Assembly (NCBI GenBank): GCA_002416285.1
Contig: DICM01000002.1
Span: forward strand, 4,325 to 68,324
Reading direction: 5' to 3'
Length of the DNA: 64,000 bases
Source of the DNA: Caryophanales bacterium UBA5026
Lineage (GTDB): Bacteria; Bacillota_I; Bacilli_A; RF39; UBA660
The notes beneath the pieces are model-generated. The model was not told the DNA's origin. It worked only from the letters and a program-made list of their open reading frames with translations, and made no database searches. Position numbers and translations under genes: made by a program. Shown here in pieces: positions 27,035 to 35,339 of the stretch. How positions within the stretch are numbered: the stretch's first letter is position 1; the number at the start of each line of letters is the position of its first letter.

Positions 27035-27762
27035 AAATAACGATTGTGCATCTTTATTATGACTTATTAAATCTTTACGGAGAAAGTGGAAATGTAAAAG
27101 CTTTGAAGAAAGTTTTTGAAGATCAAGGAATAGAAACAGAGATTCGTTTTTTAACGATTACTGATCAACTCACATTTGATGATGTCAATATTGTTTTTGT
27201 AGGTGCCGGGACCGAGCAAAATCAAAAAATAGCTCTAAAGCATTTAAATAAGTATAAAAAGGATATTGAGAAAGCATATAAAAACGGAACCTTTTTCTTA
27301 GCTACTGGAAATGCCTTAGAACTATTTGGCTCTTCCATTATTGATCAATCCGGAAAAAAATGGAACGCACTCAAATTATTTAAATTTCATGCGAAAGAGG
27401 AACCTTTCCGAATTGTCGATGAAGCATTATTTAAAACAAATTTAATTCCAGAATATATTTTAGGATTTCAAAATCAAAATAGTGTGGTAAAAGATTTGAA
27501 TAAAGAACATCTATTTGAAGTCATTAAAGGAACGGGTTCCTATCCAAAAAGTAAAAGCGAAGGCATTCATGTTGGAAACTTTTATGGAACTTATTTAATA
27601 GGACCGTTATTAGTGAGAAATCCAGCTTTATTAAAATATATTGCCAAGGAGATTTTAAGCTTTTATTATCCAAATTATATCTTAAAACCTTTCTCAATGA
27701 ATTTAGAAGAAAATGCGTATAATACTTTTATGAATAACTATTATAAAGAATATACAAAATAG
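27031..27762 (+). CDS. GatD-like glutamine amidotransferase homologue lacking catalytic residues
   Basis: 243 residues, collinear with GatD (class I glutaminase partner of MurT): ITIVHLYYDLLNLYGESGNV at the start, IVFVGAGTEQNQ, and SEGIHVGNFYGTYLIGPLL near the end. In the nucleophile elbow (FFLATGNALELFG, 89-100) the catalytic Cys (Cys94 in S. aureus GatD) aligns with Gly93, and in GTYLIGP the catalytic His189 aligns with Ile190. The whole protein has no cysteine. Glutamine hydrolysis by the known mechanism is therefore not expected. TTG start 27031 overlaps the MurT-like stop, with GAGGAGG upstream, so the two are translated together. Confidence 0.85.
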   Translation: MKITIVHLYYDLLNLYGESGNVKALKKVFEDQGIETEIRFLTITDQLTFDDVNIVFVGAGTEQNQKIALKHLNKYKKDIEKAYKNGTFFLATGNALELFGSSIIDQSGKKWNALKLFKFHAKEEPFRIVDEALFKTNLIPEYILGFQNQNSVVKDLNKEHLFEVIKGTGSYPKSKSEGIHVGNFYGTYLIGPLLVRNPALLKYIAKEILSFYYPNYILKPFSMNLEENAYNTFMNNYYKEYTK

Positions 27763-27785
27763 AATATAAGGTTCTATTTTTTTTC
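27758..27785 (+). terminator. Terminator after MurT/GatD-like pair
   Basis: AATAGAA/TTCTATT stem with an 8-T tail starting at the stop codon. Confidence 0.8.
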
Positions 27786-27867
27786 TTTCAGAATTGTAAT
27801 AATTATCTATTTTACTTGCTCCTAAGAATTAGTCGTGATATACTCTCTAAAGAATGGAAGTGAAATT

Positions 27868-30216
27868 ATGCTAGAAAGAAAAACGGATATTGTAACTGGT
27901 TTAACTATAGAAGAAGTAGAAAAAAGAATCAGTGAAGGAAAATGTAATTACGATACTACAATCCAGACAAAATCGGTAAAGCAAATCATTCGTGATAATA
28001 CATTTACTCCATTTAACTGTTTAAATATTTTTCTAGCAATCCTAGTCTTATTTGTCCGTTCTTATAAAAATTTACTTTTCATGGGTGTTGTGATTTCTAA
28101 TAGTGTCATTAGCATTGTTCAAGAAATACGTTCCAAAAAGGTAATTGATAAATTATCGATTATCGCGTCACAAAAAATTAGAGTTTTAAGGGATAAAGTA
28201 GAACAAAATATCGATTTAGAGGAAATTGTTTTAGATGATTTATTAATTTTAAAGACAGGGAATCAAATTATTACTGATTCAATTGTAGTTGCTGGTGAAA
28301 TTGAAGTAAATGAATCTTTACTTACGGGAGAAAGTGATTCCATTTGTAAGAAAGTAGGAGATTCTTTATTATCTGGAAGTTTTGTTGTAAGCGGAACTTG
28401 TAAAGCACAAGTAGTTCATGTTGGTACTGATAATTATGCTGCAAAAATATCAGCAGATGCGAAAAGTATCAAAGAATCAGAATCACAAATCATGACGACA
28501 TTAAATAAAATTGTAAAAGCAATTTCTATTATTATTGTTCCTCTTGGTATTCTTTTCTTCTTTGGACAAATGTCATTAGAAGATGCTACTTTAGCTAGTT
28601 CTATTGTTCATACGGTAGCAGCTCTAATTGTAATGATACCAGAGGGTTTAGTATTACTTACTAGTATTGTTTTAGCTGTCAGTATCATTCGGTTAGCCAA
28701 ACATCATGTCTTGGTACAAGATCTCTACTGTATTGAAACGTTAGCGCGTGTTGACACCATTTGTCTGGATAAAACAGGTACTTTAACAGAAGGAGAAATG
28801 GAGGTATCTGATATCGTTCCAACATCTAATTATGACTTATCAGAAATCCAAGATATATTAGGTACTTATGCGAAAGCAAGCATCGATGAAAATGCGACTA
28901 TAAAGGCAATCTTGAATAGTTATGGACAGCAATTAGATTATCGAGTAGTTAAAGTGTTCCCGTTTTCTTCGGAAAAGAAATATTCCGCAATCGAATTTGA
29001 AGAGGGTAGTTTTTTATTAGGTGCACCAGATTTTTTGGGAACCCTAACGGATCATCTAAAAGAACAAATTACAATTTTCAGTAAAGAGCATAGAATTATT
29101 GCGTTATTTAAGACAGAAGAACATTTAGAAAAAAAAGTAATTCCGAACAATCTCGAAATTATTGCATTAGTTTTATTAAAGGATAAAATTAGACCACAAG
29201 CAAAAGGGACATTAAGTTATTTTAGAAGACAAGGTGTCGACATCAAGATTATTTCTGGAGATCATGTCAGTACAGTCTCTAATATCGCTAAACAACTTAA
29301 GCTCGAAAATGCGGAGATGGCCATCGATATGTCAACAATTAAAACAAAAAAAGAATTAGAAGAAGCAGCTTTAAACTATATGATCTTTGGAAGAGTAACG
29401 CCGTTACAGAAAAAAGAAATTATTGTAGCGTTAAAAAAACATGGACACACAGTAGCGATGACGGGTGATGGAGTAAATGATGTTCTAGCGCTGAAAGAGG
29501 CCAATTGTAGTATTGCAATGTCAGCAGGAAGTGATGCTGCTCGTAATGTATCAGAATTAGTATTATTAGAGAATAATTTTGATGCTCTTCCGGAGGTAGT
29601 AGCAGAGGGAAGAAGATCGATCAATAATATCGAGCGTTCATCTACTTTGTTTTTAACCAAGACAATGTATGCGACATTACTAGCAATATTTTTCTTGTTT
29701 ATTCGATTACCTTATCCATTTCAACCAATCCAGTTAACGTTAATTAGTACGGCAACGATTGGTATCCCATCTTTTATTTTAGCTATGGAACCAAATCGTG
29801 AGAGGGTAAAAGGAGTATTTTTAAGAAATATTCTACATCGATCATTTCCAACAGCTTTCTTAGTGTTCTTTAACATTATTATACTAAGTTTATTATCTCA
29901 TTTTGAGATATTTGCAGAGACTACTATTTCTACTTTAGCAGTATTTTTAACAGCATCAATTGCATTTATGCTTTTGTTCCGTCTTTGCTTACCATTTAAC
30001 TTAAGAAGACGAGTGCTTTTCTATGGAATGATTGTTTTCTTTTTAGCTCAATTTTTATTTATGCAAGATTTTTATTCAATTGGTGGATTTAATTTAAAGA
30101 TGGAATTATTTGCTGGATTTATATTTTTTATAAATATATTTTTGTATCGATTGCTTATTCGTTTAATGGAATATGCACTTGAACATTCTAAATTATTAAA
30201 GAGATTTATACAATAA
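27868..30216 (+). CDS. Cation-translocating P-type ATPase
   Basis: 782 residues. N-terminal GLTIEEVEKRISEGKCN (actuator entry), VNESLLTGESD in the actuator domain, IPEGLVLLTS in helix 4 (ion site), phosphorylation motif DKTGTLTEGE at Asp301, hinge MTGDGVNDVLALKEANCSIAM, and about eight to ten membrane helices. The pattern (short N terminus, IPEGL, no heavy-metal CPx) resembles the CtpE/calcium-type group of small Gram-positive pumps; the transported ion is inferred, most likely calcium or another hard cation. ATG 27868 has GGAAGTG upstream; an in-frame start at 27835 lacks one. Confidence 0.92.
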   Translation: MLERKTDIVTGLTIEEVEKRISEGKCNYDTTIQTKSVKQIIRDNTFTPFNCLNIFLAILVLFVRSYKNLLFMGVVISNSVISIVQEIRSKKVIDKLSIIASQKIRVLRDKVEQNIDLEEIVLDDLLILKTGNQIITDSIVVAGEIEVNESLLTGESDSICKKVGDSLLSGSFVVSGTCKAQVVHVGTDNYAAKISADAKSIKESESQIMTTLNKIVKAISIIIVPLGILFFFGQMSLEDATLASSIVHTVAALIVMIPEGLVLLTSIVLAVSIIRLAKHHVLVQDLYCIETLARVDTICLDKTGTLTEGEMEVSDIVPTSNYDLSEIQDILGTYAKASIDENATIKAILNSYGQQLDYRVVKVFPFSSEKKYSAIEFEEGSFLLGAPDFLGTLTDHLKEQITIFSKEHRIIALFKTEEHLEKKVIPNNLEIIALVLLKDKIRPQAKGTLSYFRRQGVDIKIISGDHVSTVSNIAKQLKLENAEMAIDMSTIKTKKELEEAALNYMIFGRVTPLQKKEIIVALKKHGHTVAMTGDGVNDVLALKEANCSIAMSAGSDAARNVSELVLLENNFDALPEVVAEGRRSINNIERSSTLFLTKTMYATLLAIFFLFIRLPYPFQPIQLTLISTATIGIPSFILAMEPNRERVKGVFLRNILHRSFPTAFLVFFNIIILSLLSHFEIFAETTISTLAVFLTASIAFMLLFRLCLPFNLRRRVLFYGMIVFFLAQFLFMQDFYSIGGFNLKMELFAGFIFFINIFLYRLLIRLMEYALEHSKLLKRFIQ

Positions 30217-30248
30217 AAAGATGATTGCGGTCATCTCTTTATTTTTTT
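30215..30248. terminator. Terminator between convergent genes
   Basis: AGATGA/TCATCT stem with A and T runs on both sides, so usable on both strands. Confidence 0.7.
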
Positions 30249-30808
30249 ATTCTTTTTGTATAAGAATAATACTTTTCGTTAATTGCTTTTTGAGTTTGCT
30301 CAAATTCTTCCAATATCTTTTTATCTCGTGAATTAGATTGAAGCAAATTAGAAAGATGATCCATATTGGAATGAATTGTCTCTGGGTATTTCTTCATTAC
30401 GGAATCAATTTCTTTTTGATGAAAAGGAATTACCCATTCTTGATATTTATCATCAAATGATACATTTTCTCTTTTTAAAAATAATTGTATTATATAAGAT
30501 AAATTATTACTAAAATCTTCTTGATTTCGATAATAATAATTCATATCAATAAGATTGCTAAATTTTGCTTTCCAACTCTCATTTTCTTCTAAAATTTCTT
30601 TTATATATAACTGATAGTCAATTGGCAAAAAAGCAGTTGTTTCCCACGTTCCGCTGATGCAATCTAAAATATTTCTTTTTTGTGATAAATGAACTAACAG
30701 TAGTTCACTAAATTCTTGAATAGATAAAGGTCTTCCAGAAAATTTTAGTGTAAGGGAAGCTTCTTTTATTTCACTTAATGTTTGTTTAAAATTTGGATTT
30801 GTAATCAT
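30239..30808 (-). CDS. Hypothetical protein, 189 aa
   Basis: I do not recognise this protein. It is soluble, mainly helical, rich in aromatic and charged residues (WETTAFLPIDYQLYIKEIL, MNYYYRNQEDFSNNLSYI) and ends with a basic tail. GGAGGGTCGT precedes ATG 30808. It is downstream of yvcK on the same strand but separated from it by a terminator. Confidence 0.7.
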   Translation of the reverse strand: MITNPNFKQTLSEIKEASLTLKFSGRPLSIQEFSELLLVHLSQKRNILDCISGTWETTAFLPIDYQLYIKEILEENESWKAKFSNLIDMNYYYRNQEDFSNNLSYIIQLFLKRENVSFDDKYQEWVIPFHQKEIDSVMKKYPETIHSNMDHLSNLLQSNSRDKKILEEFEQTQKAINEKYYSYTKRIKK

Positions 30809-30837
30809 ACGACCCTCCTATATCAAAATAATAGCAT

Positions 30838-30863
30838 AAAAAAACTGTTTTTTAAACAGTTTA
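30838..30863 (-). terminator. Terminator after yvcK
   Basis: Inverted repeat AAACTGTTT/AAACAGTTT with T7 on the minus strand. Confidence 0.75.
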
Positions 30864-31808
30864 TGATATTATATAGGAAAAGATTTGAAGTCCTAGTTTG
30901 GTTACATTGTGACGTAAGATACCATCTTCAACAGTGACAAAGTCTTCCGAGATAACTTTCAGGGTCATACTATCTAACTCTTCTTTATCAAAAGGAACTG
31001 GATCTTTTTGTTCCATCGCTAAATATTTTTCTTTTATCTCATCTGATATAATACCGTTATTAGCTAGAACTACATTGATCTTTTTTTCACCGAGATAGCT
31101 ATTTAATGTTTTCACATGGTCACTCACAGTGTAGTCATCTGTTTCACCCGGTTGGGTCATAATGTTAGAAATATACATCACTTCAGCACTACTTATATCG
31201 ATTGCTTTTTTCATATCTTCACTAATCAAATGAGGAATGATGCTAGTATAAAGACTTCCCATACTGAGAACAATTAAATCAGCAGATTTGATCTCATCTA
31301 ATACTTCATTTAATACTTTTGGGTCTTTTTTATAAAATACTTCTTTGATATTTTTCTTTGCTCCCGTAATATTATGTTCTCCTTCAATGATAGAATTATC
31401 ATCCATTTTAGCCATTAAAATAACATTATCCTCTGTAAGTGGTAGCACTTTTCCTTTTAAATTTAATACTTTACTTAAAGATTTTATTCCAACAGACATA
31501 TTTCCGGCAACATCAATTAGTCCTGTCAGTAGTAAGTTTCCTAATGTATGCCCATTTAAGTCGCTATTTGTTTCAAAACGATAATTCATTAGATCTTGAA
31601 AAAGTGGTTCTGTTTCTGATAATGCTACAATAACTCTCCTAATATCTCCAACTGCTGGGGTATTAAATTCCTCACGTAAACGACCGGTACTTTTTCCGTC
31701 ATCACTAACAGAAACAACGGCTGTAATATCGACGGGGAAGTTTTTTAAACCTCTAAGTAAGGTGGACATACCTGTTCCTCCACCAAGAACAACAATCTTT
31801 TTATTCAT
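30861..31808 (-). CDS. yvcK: YvcK family gluconeogenesis/cell-shape factor
   Basis: 315 residues. KIVVLGGGTGMSTLLRGLKNF at the start, VSVSDDGKSTGRLREEF, PAVGDIRRVIVALSE, NLLLTGL and GSLYTSIIPHLI are the conserved CofD-like motifs of YvcK proteins, which bind UDP-sugars and are needed for growth on gluconeogenic carbon and for correct cell-wall synthesis. In many Bacillota it lies between rapZ and whiA; here it is alone. I prefer ATG 31808 (GGGAGAATG upstream) to ATG 31814. Confidence 0.95.
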   Translation of the reverse strand: MNKKIVVLGGGTGMSTLLRGLKNFPVDITAVVSVSDDGKSTGRLREEFNTPAVGDIRRVIVALSETEPLFQDLMNYRFETNSDLNGHTLGNLLLTGLIDVAGNMSVGIKSLSKVLNLKGKVLPLTEDNVILMAKMDDNSIIEGEHNITGAKKNIKEVFYKKDPKVLNEVLDEIKSADLIVLSMGSLYTSIIPHLISEDMKKAIDISSAEVMYISNIMTQPGETDDYTVSDHVKTLNSYLGEKKINVVLANNGIISDEIKEKYLAMEQKDPVPFDKEELDSMTLKVISEDFVTVEDGILRHNVTKLGLQIFSYIIS

Positions 31809-31966
31809 ACTCATTCTCCCAATATATCTTATTTAAAAAATCTAAAATGTTTCTCAACTATTATAGCACAACTTAAATAAAATAATTTATATGAAAACAT
31901 AATCGAAGTGATATTGACATTACTTCATGTATAATGTAGTACATAACATAAAAAAGGAGTGATTGC

Positions 31967-32581
31967 GTGGGAAAAAACATGATAGCAATTTTTAGGGATT
32001 TTTTAGCAAGCAATTTAAACGAAATTGAGTATTTCTATAGTGGAGATACAGATAGAAATAATATAATCTCTTTAAAGGAATATTTACAATTATTTGAAGA
32101 ACGAAAACTAGAGTATCTTAAACAAGTTGATAAATTACTATTGGAAATTATGAAATACAATAAATGGGTGATGAATGTAGTACCCATTAAGAATGAAAGT
32201 AAATTAATCATTGAAGGATTGAATCCCGAGTTTATTTTACTCAATTTGACATCCTTTGGATTTGTAAGTTCAAATGATGTGAAAGGCAAAGCTTTGATTG
32301 ATAGTTCACAGGATGAATTGTTACAAATATTTCAATTAGGGAAACAAGTTTTAAATGATTACATGGATACAACTTCAATCAGTCGAATGTTTGAAGTTGA
32401 GAGTTCTTATTATCATTCAGGATTAACTTTTAATGGTCATCGACTTTTTGAAATTAGTTGTGGAGAATTATCTCCTTATACTGGAAAGTATTTTCTAGAA
32501 GCTTGTGAAGGCTTAGAAAAGAGAAACGTTGAATACTACAAACATAGACTAATAGATAAAGTTTATATAAAAAGAAAATGA
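31967..32581 (+). CDS. Hypothetical protein, 204 aa
   Basis: Not recognised. Soluble and acidic in the first half, with the helical stretch [32 protein letters not shown] and a mixed second half (TSISRMFEVESSYYHSGLTFNGHRLFEI). No signal peptide or membrane segment. GTG start at 31967 with GGAGTG upstream. Own terminator after it; it begins the accessory region. Confidence 0.65.
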   Translation: MGKNMIAIFRDFLASNLNEIEYFYSGDTDRNNIISLKEYLQLFEERKLEYLKQVDKLLLEIMKYNKWVMNVVPIKNESKLIIEGLNPEFILLNLTSFGFVSSNDVKGKALIDSSQDELLQIFQLGKQVLNDYMDTTSISRMFEVESSYYHSGLTFNGHRLFEISCGELSPYTGKYFLEACEGLEKRNVEYYKHRLIDKVYIKRK

Positions 32582-32625
32582 TCTTTAGAATTAAAAATTT
32601 AAAATAATATTCTAAAGGATCTTTT
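32580..32625 (+). terminator. Terminator after 204-aa gene
   Basis: Long stem ATCTTTAGAAT / ATTCTAAAGGAT (one bulge) with a T-rich tail. Confidence 0.75.
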
Positions 32626-32654
32626 ACTTTGGTAAAACTGTGATGATAGAAATA

Positions 32655-32690
32655 AAAATACTAGAAAGTTAAGCTTCTAGTATTTTTATA
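32655..32690. terminator. Bidirectional terminator
   Basis: Arms AAATACTAGAA (32656-32666) and TTCTAGTATTT (32675-32685), T runs on both strands. It closes the small minus-strand frame at 32718. Confidence 0.75.
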
Positions 32691-32717
32691 TTATAATCTA
32701 AATGTCACAGTTATTAT

Positions 32718-32921
32718 CTAATCACTAATTTCTTTATTAATTAAATAATTTGCAATTACAAACGCTTTTATTCTGTTTTTTGCTAAAGTTATTTGTGATT
32801 TATATCTATCTTTATTTTCTTTTGATTCAAATGTTTTTACAGTTTCTCTTAATTTATGTAAAGTTGATTCAATTTGTTGTTTCGCTTCTATTAAATCAGT
32901 TTGTGAAAATTCCCTTTTAAT
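32718..32921 (-). pseudogene. Small coding-like frame without a standard start codon
   Basis: On the minus strand a 67-codon frame reads as a helical, charged protein (FSQTDLIEAKQQIESTLHKL ... YKSQITLAKNRIKAFVIANYL) and ends at TAG 32718-32720, followed by a terminator. A strong GGAGGG stands just before it, but the only in-frame codon nearby is ATT (32919-32921); no ATG, GTG or TTG occurs in the frame, which is closed upstream by a stop. Either the start was lost, or an ATT start or a sequencing/frame change is involved. Confidence 0.5.
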
Positions 32922-32968
32922 CCCTCCAAATCACTAGTTATATTATATATTAATAAAATTCTAATTTG

Positions 32969-33283
32969 TTATTTTCTCTTTTTGGGTTCCGGTAATCTTT
33001 CATACGTTGCTTTTACTATCTTAGATAAGTATTCTCTATCATCTATGTCGGTTATTAAAAAACTTGGTTTAGCACCAGCGTACATGGGTTGTTCAATAAT
33101 TTCTTTAAGCAATTCTTTTACTTCCTTAACTGGTTTTAAAAACATTTGATTATCACAAATTCCAACACAGTATTTTCCATTAACATAAACTAAATATTCT
33201 CCCATCATAGGTCGATATGTTATTTCTCCTAAATCAGATAATTGGGAACAAATATATTCTACAAACTCTCTTTTACTTGCCAT
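32969..33283 (-). CDS. TfoX/Sxy family N-terminal domain protein
   Basis: 104 residues: SQLSDLGEITYRPMMGEYLVYVNGKYCVGICDNQMFLKPV is the TfoX-N signature (R-x-M-M/F-G, then the G-x-Y/F-x-x-G strand). The family includes the competence regulator Sxy in Gammaproteobacteria; stand-alone versions in Bacillota have no set role. GGAGGAATTCG precedes ATG 33283. Confidence 0.85.
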   Translation of the reverse strand: MASKREFVEYICSQLSDLGEITYRPMMGEYLVYVNGKYCVGICDNQMFLKPVKEVKELLKEIIEQPMYAGAKPSFLITDIDDREYLSKIVKATYERLPEPKKRK

Positions 33284-33659
33284 CGAATTCCTCCTACCAT
33301 ACTATCTATTTCATTCATTATATCATATTTTTTAAAGTGCCATATCAAAATCATTTTCTTTGAACTTCTACCAAAATTTATAACTGCAGTTTAAAATAAT
33401 AAAAAAAACTAGATGATACTTCTAGTTAATATTTATTACGCTCAGTAAAATCTTCAAGTAATAATAAATGTGATATCTTTATTGAAGAAATAAGACGCTT
33501 TTTAAAAGCAGGATTAATTGTAAGTAATAATTATTAATTGAATTTATTATATGGTAAATTTCGTAAGAATAGAAACTTTTATTTATAATCTTATTACTGT
33601 TTAAAAATAACTGTTTATAGTCATTAAAACTACACTAATTAGATAAAATAAAATGTTTT
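33284..33659. other. Non-coding stretch with a gene tail
   Basis: About 375 bases. A hairpin ACTAGA/TCTAGT with A run lies at about 33403-33428. From 33481 to 33537 a plus-strand frame ends IEEIRRFLKAGLIVSNNY and stop; it has open sequence upstream to about 33437 but no start. The same kind of tail recurs at 34602-34658. Otherwise nothing seen. Confidence 0.4.
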
Positions 33660-34436
33660 TTATCTCAAACTATATCCCTTTGATTCACAGTATTCATAAT
33701 AGTTTTTTGCAATTCTTTTTATTCTCTTTTTTTGCTGCTCAAATGGAGGTAATTCGTAACCATAATCAATATCAATTATAGGTATGTTTAATCCATGTTT
33801 TTCTAATACTTTTTGGACTCTATATAACGGTTCTATTTTTTTATCTATAATTTCATCTATGGAGTATTGATAAAAATCTTCTCTAATCGCACAGCCTTCC
33901 ATATAGTGTCTAACAAATTGTCTGCCTTTAACATTTCTATTTAGCTCACATAATACTTTGCTGAAATTATTTAATTGTTGTTTAGAGTAGTTCCTATGTG
34001 AGGTGATACATGCTATTGCTTTTATGTATTCAACAGGAATATCTCCTATAACTTGCATTTCATAATTCATTTTTATACTGTTTTGTTTTAATTTGTAATG
34101 TTCTAATAATCTTTTATCTAGCAACAATGCTTTAGAAGAAGCTCTTACATATTCTTTGTAAGCATTGTCAAAGTCCACGTCATGAGCCGATAATAATTGA
34201 TATTGATCTATGGTTTCTTTATCATCTGGGTGGCAACTTATCGATACTGCATCTATGCCGTTCCAATTAGCACCATGATCCTCAAGAAACCTTTTATATT
34301 CCACCTCATCTAGGTATGATTTTAGAGAGTTTCTCGTCAAAATATAACCACTGCTAATAATACTATCAATTGTTCCATTTACATCATCTACATAATTTAT
34401 TCCATGATACAAATAATCTGTTAAGTTTAATTTCAT
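33660..34436 (-). CDS. Hypothetical protein with a YHG-type N terminus
   Basis: 258 residues on the minus strand. It opens LTDYLYHGINYVDDVNGTIDSIISSGYILTRNSLKSYL. A Y-H-G-T/I-N segment followed by a helix and I-x-x-G-x-I/L is the start seen in several ADP-ribosyltransferase-fold proteins, and SISCHPDD could be the next strand. I cannot confirm a catalytic glutamate. The rest is mixed helix with a basic tail (QQKKRIKRIAKNYYEYCES). ATG 34436 has GGTGGTG upstream; the frame is open to 34496. It lies next to the tRNA-Thr island and may be mobile cargo. Confidence 0.55.
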   Translation of the reverse strand: MKLNLTDYLYHGINYVDDVNGTIDSIISSGYILTRNSLKSYLDEVEYKRFLEDHGANWNGIDAVSISCHPDDKETIDQYQLLSAHDVDFDNAYKEYVRASSKALLLDKRLLEHYKLKQNSIKMNYEMQVIGDIPVEYIKAIACITSHRNYSKQQLNNFSKVLCELNRNVKGRQFVRHYMEGCAIREDFYQYSIDEIIDKKIEPLYRVQKVLEKHGLNIPIIDIDYGYELPPFEQQKKRIKRIAKNYYEYCESKGYSLR

Positions 34437-34521
34437 ATAGTCACCACCACAATCAAAATTAGCGTTTATTATATTGTTTTTATAATCACTTGTCAATAAA
34501 TATTTTATTGAAGAAAATCTC

Positions 34522-34598
34522 TAACAAAAAACTAACCATTTCTAGTTAGTAGTCTATTGCAATCCTCTAAAAGTTAGAGTAACAATCAATCTGGTGCC
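34522..34598. repeat. Left direct repeat of tRNA-Thr island (att-like)
   Basis: 77 bases that match 36630-36707 with two mismatches and one base fewer in an A run. On the minus strand it contains the last bases of tRNA-Thr (GGCACCAG) followed by the two hairpins that form the tRNA terminator (CTCTAA/TTAGAG and ACTAAC/GTTAGT). The tRNA body is absent here, as at the far end of an element integrated into a tRNA 3' end. Confidence 0.85.
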
Positions 34599-34601
34599 CT
34601 T

Positions 34602-34658
34602 ATGGAAGAAGTAGAACAACTTTTATGGACAAACTTAATAGCAAGTAATAATTACTAA
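34602..34658 (+). pseudogene. Gene tail fused to the att-like repeat
   Basis: Nineteen codons reading MEEVEQLLWTNLIASNNY then TAA, starting four bases after the left repeat. The end (LI-x-SNNY, then an A/T-rich tail) matches the tail at 33481-33537, so both look like the 3' ends of related genes cut away by recombination. The parent gene is not recognised. Confidence 0.4.
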
Positions 34659-34740
34659 CTAAATTGATTATAACACATTTTAATAAAAAATTAGACACTA
34701 TTTTTGAATAGTATCTAACAATTTTAAATTTTTCTTTTTT

Positions 34741-35328
34741 CTAATTTTTGCTGTAATTAGATTTGTATCGTGTTCGTTCATATTTTATTTCCTCAGAAAT
34801 GTAGTCTTCATACTTGCTTATTAAGTCATTGGAATCAGTTGACTTTTTTGAAATTGATTGTGAATTATTATACTCAACATTTCCATTCAATTCTGCTAAT
34901 AGTAATCCTCCGTCTTCTTGACCATATGCCATAAAAATATATTGTTTTCCTACTTCTGGTAAAAAATCAACTATCGTATCTCCATCAATTAATACTAAAT
35001 TGCCACTCGAGTCATACCCTCCATATTTTTTTACCTCAACAGTATTATTTAATGTTAAATTTCCTTTTAAATTTTGCAAAACTTCAATTTTATATTTACT
35101 AAATGGCATATAGTTAGAATTAGAATCAAAATTTCCAATATATTCAGTTATAGTGCCTACAAAAACATAGTCTACTAATCCTACATATGCTTTCATATTT
35201 TTTGGATTAACTGCCAAATCGAGGTGAACATAATTAACTTTTTTTTTGGTTGAATTATTAATATTATTGTTAACTATGGTTCCTAAAGCTATAACACTCA
35301 CTAATAATAAACTAATAATCTTTTTCAT
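34741..35328 (-). CDS. Secreted protein of unknown function
   Basis: 195 residues with a signal peptide (MKKIISLLLVSVIALGTIV). The mature part has VGLVDYVFVGTITEYIG, YKIEVLQNLKGNLTLNNTVEV and DFLPEVGKQYIFMAYG, a beta-rich layout often seen in exported proteins of Bacillota annotated only as hypothetical. No cysteines, no anchor. It starts 11 bases after the metalloprotease gene and has GGAGGAAA upstream, so the two form an operon inside the island. Confidence 0.7.
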   Translation of the reverse strand: MKKIISLLLVSVIALGTIVNNNINNSTKKKVNYVHLDLAVNPKNMKAYVGLVDYVFVGTITEYIGNFDSNSNYMPFSKYKIEVLQNLKGNLTLNNTVEVKKYGGYDSSGNLVLIDGDTIVDFLPEVGKQYIFMAYGQEDGGLLLAELNGNVEYNNSQSISKKSTDSNDLISKYEDYISEEIKYERTRYKSNYSKN

Positions 35329-35339
35329 TTATTTCCTCC

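Larger units (their letters stand above)
34437..34740. other. Intergenic region holding the left island repeat
   Basis: Contains the left copy of the tRNA-Thr end/terminator repeat (34522-34598) and, joined directly to it, a plus-strand gene tail (34602-34658). Nothing else is seen. Confidence 0.6.

Noticed and set aside
31917..31937. TTGACA and TATAAT before the 204-residue gene as a promoter
   Set aside because: The two hexamers are only 10 bases apart, too close for a sigma-70 type promoter.
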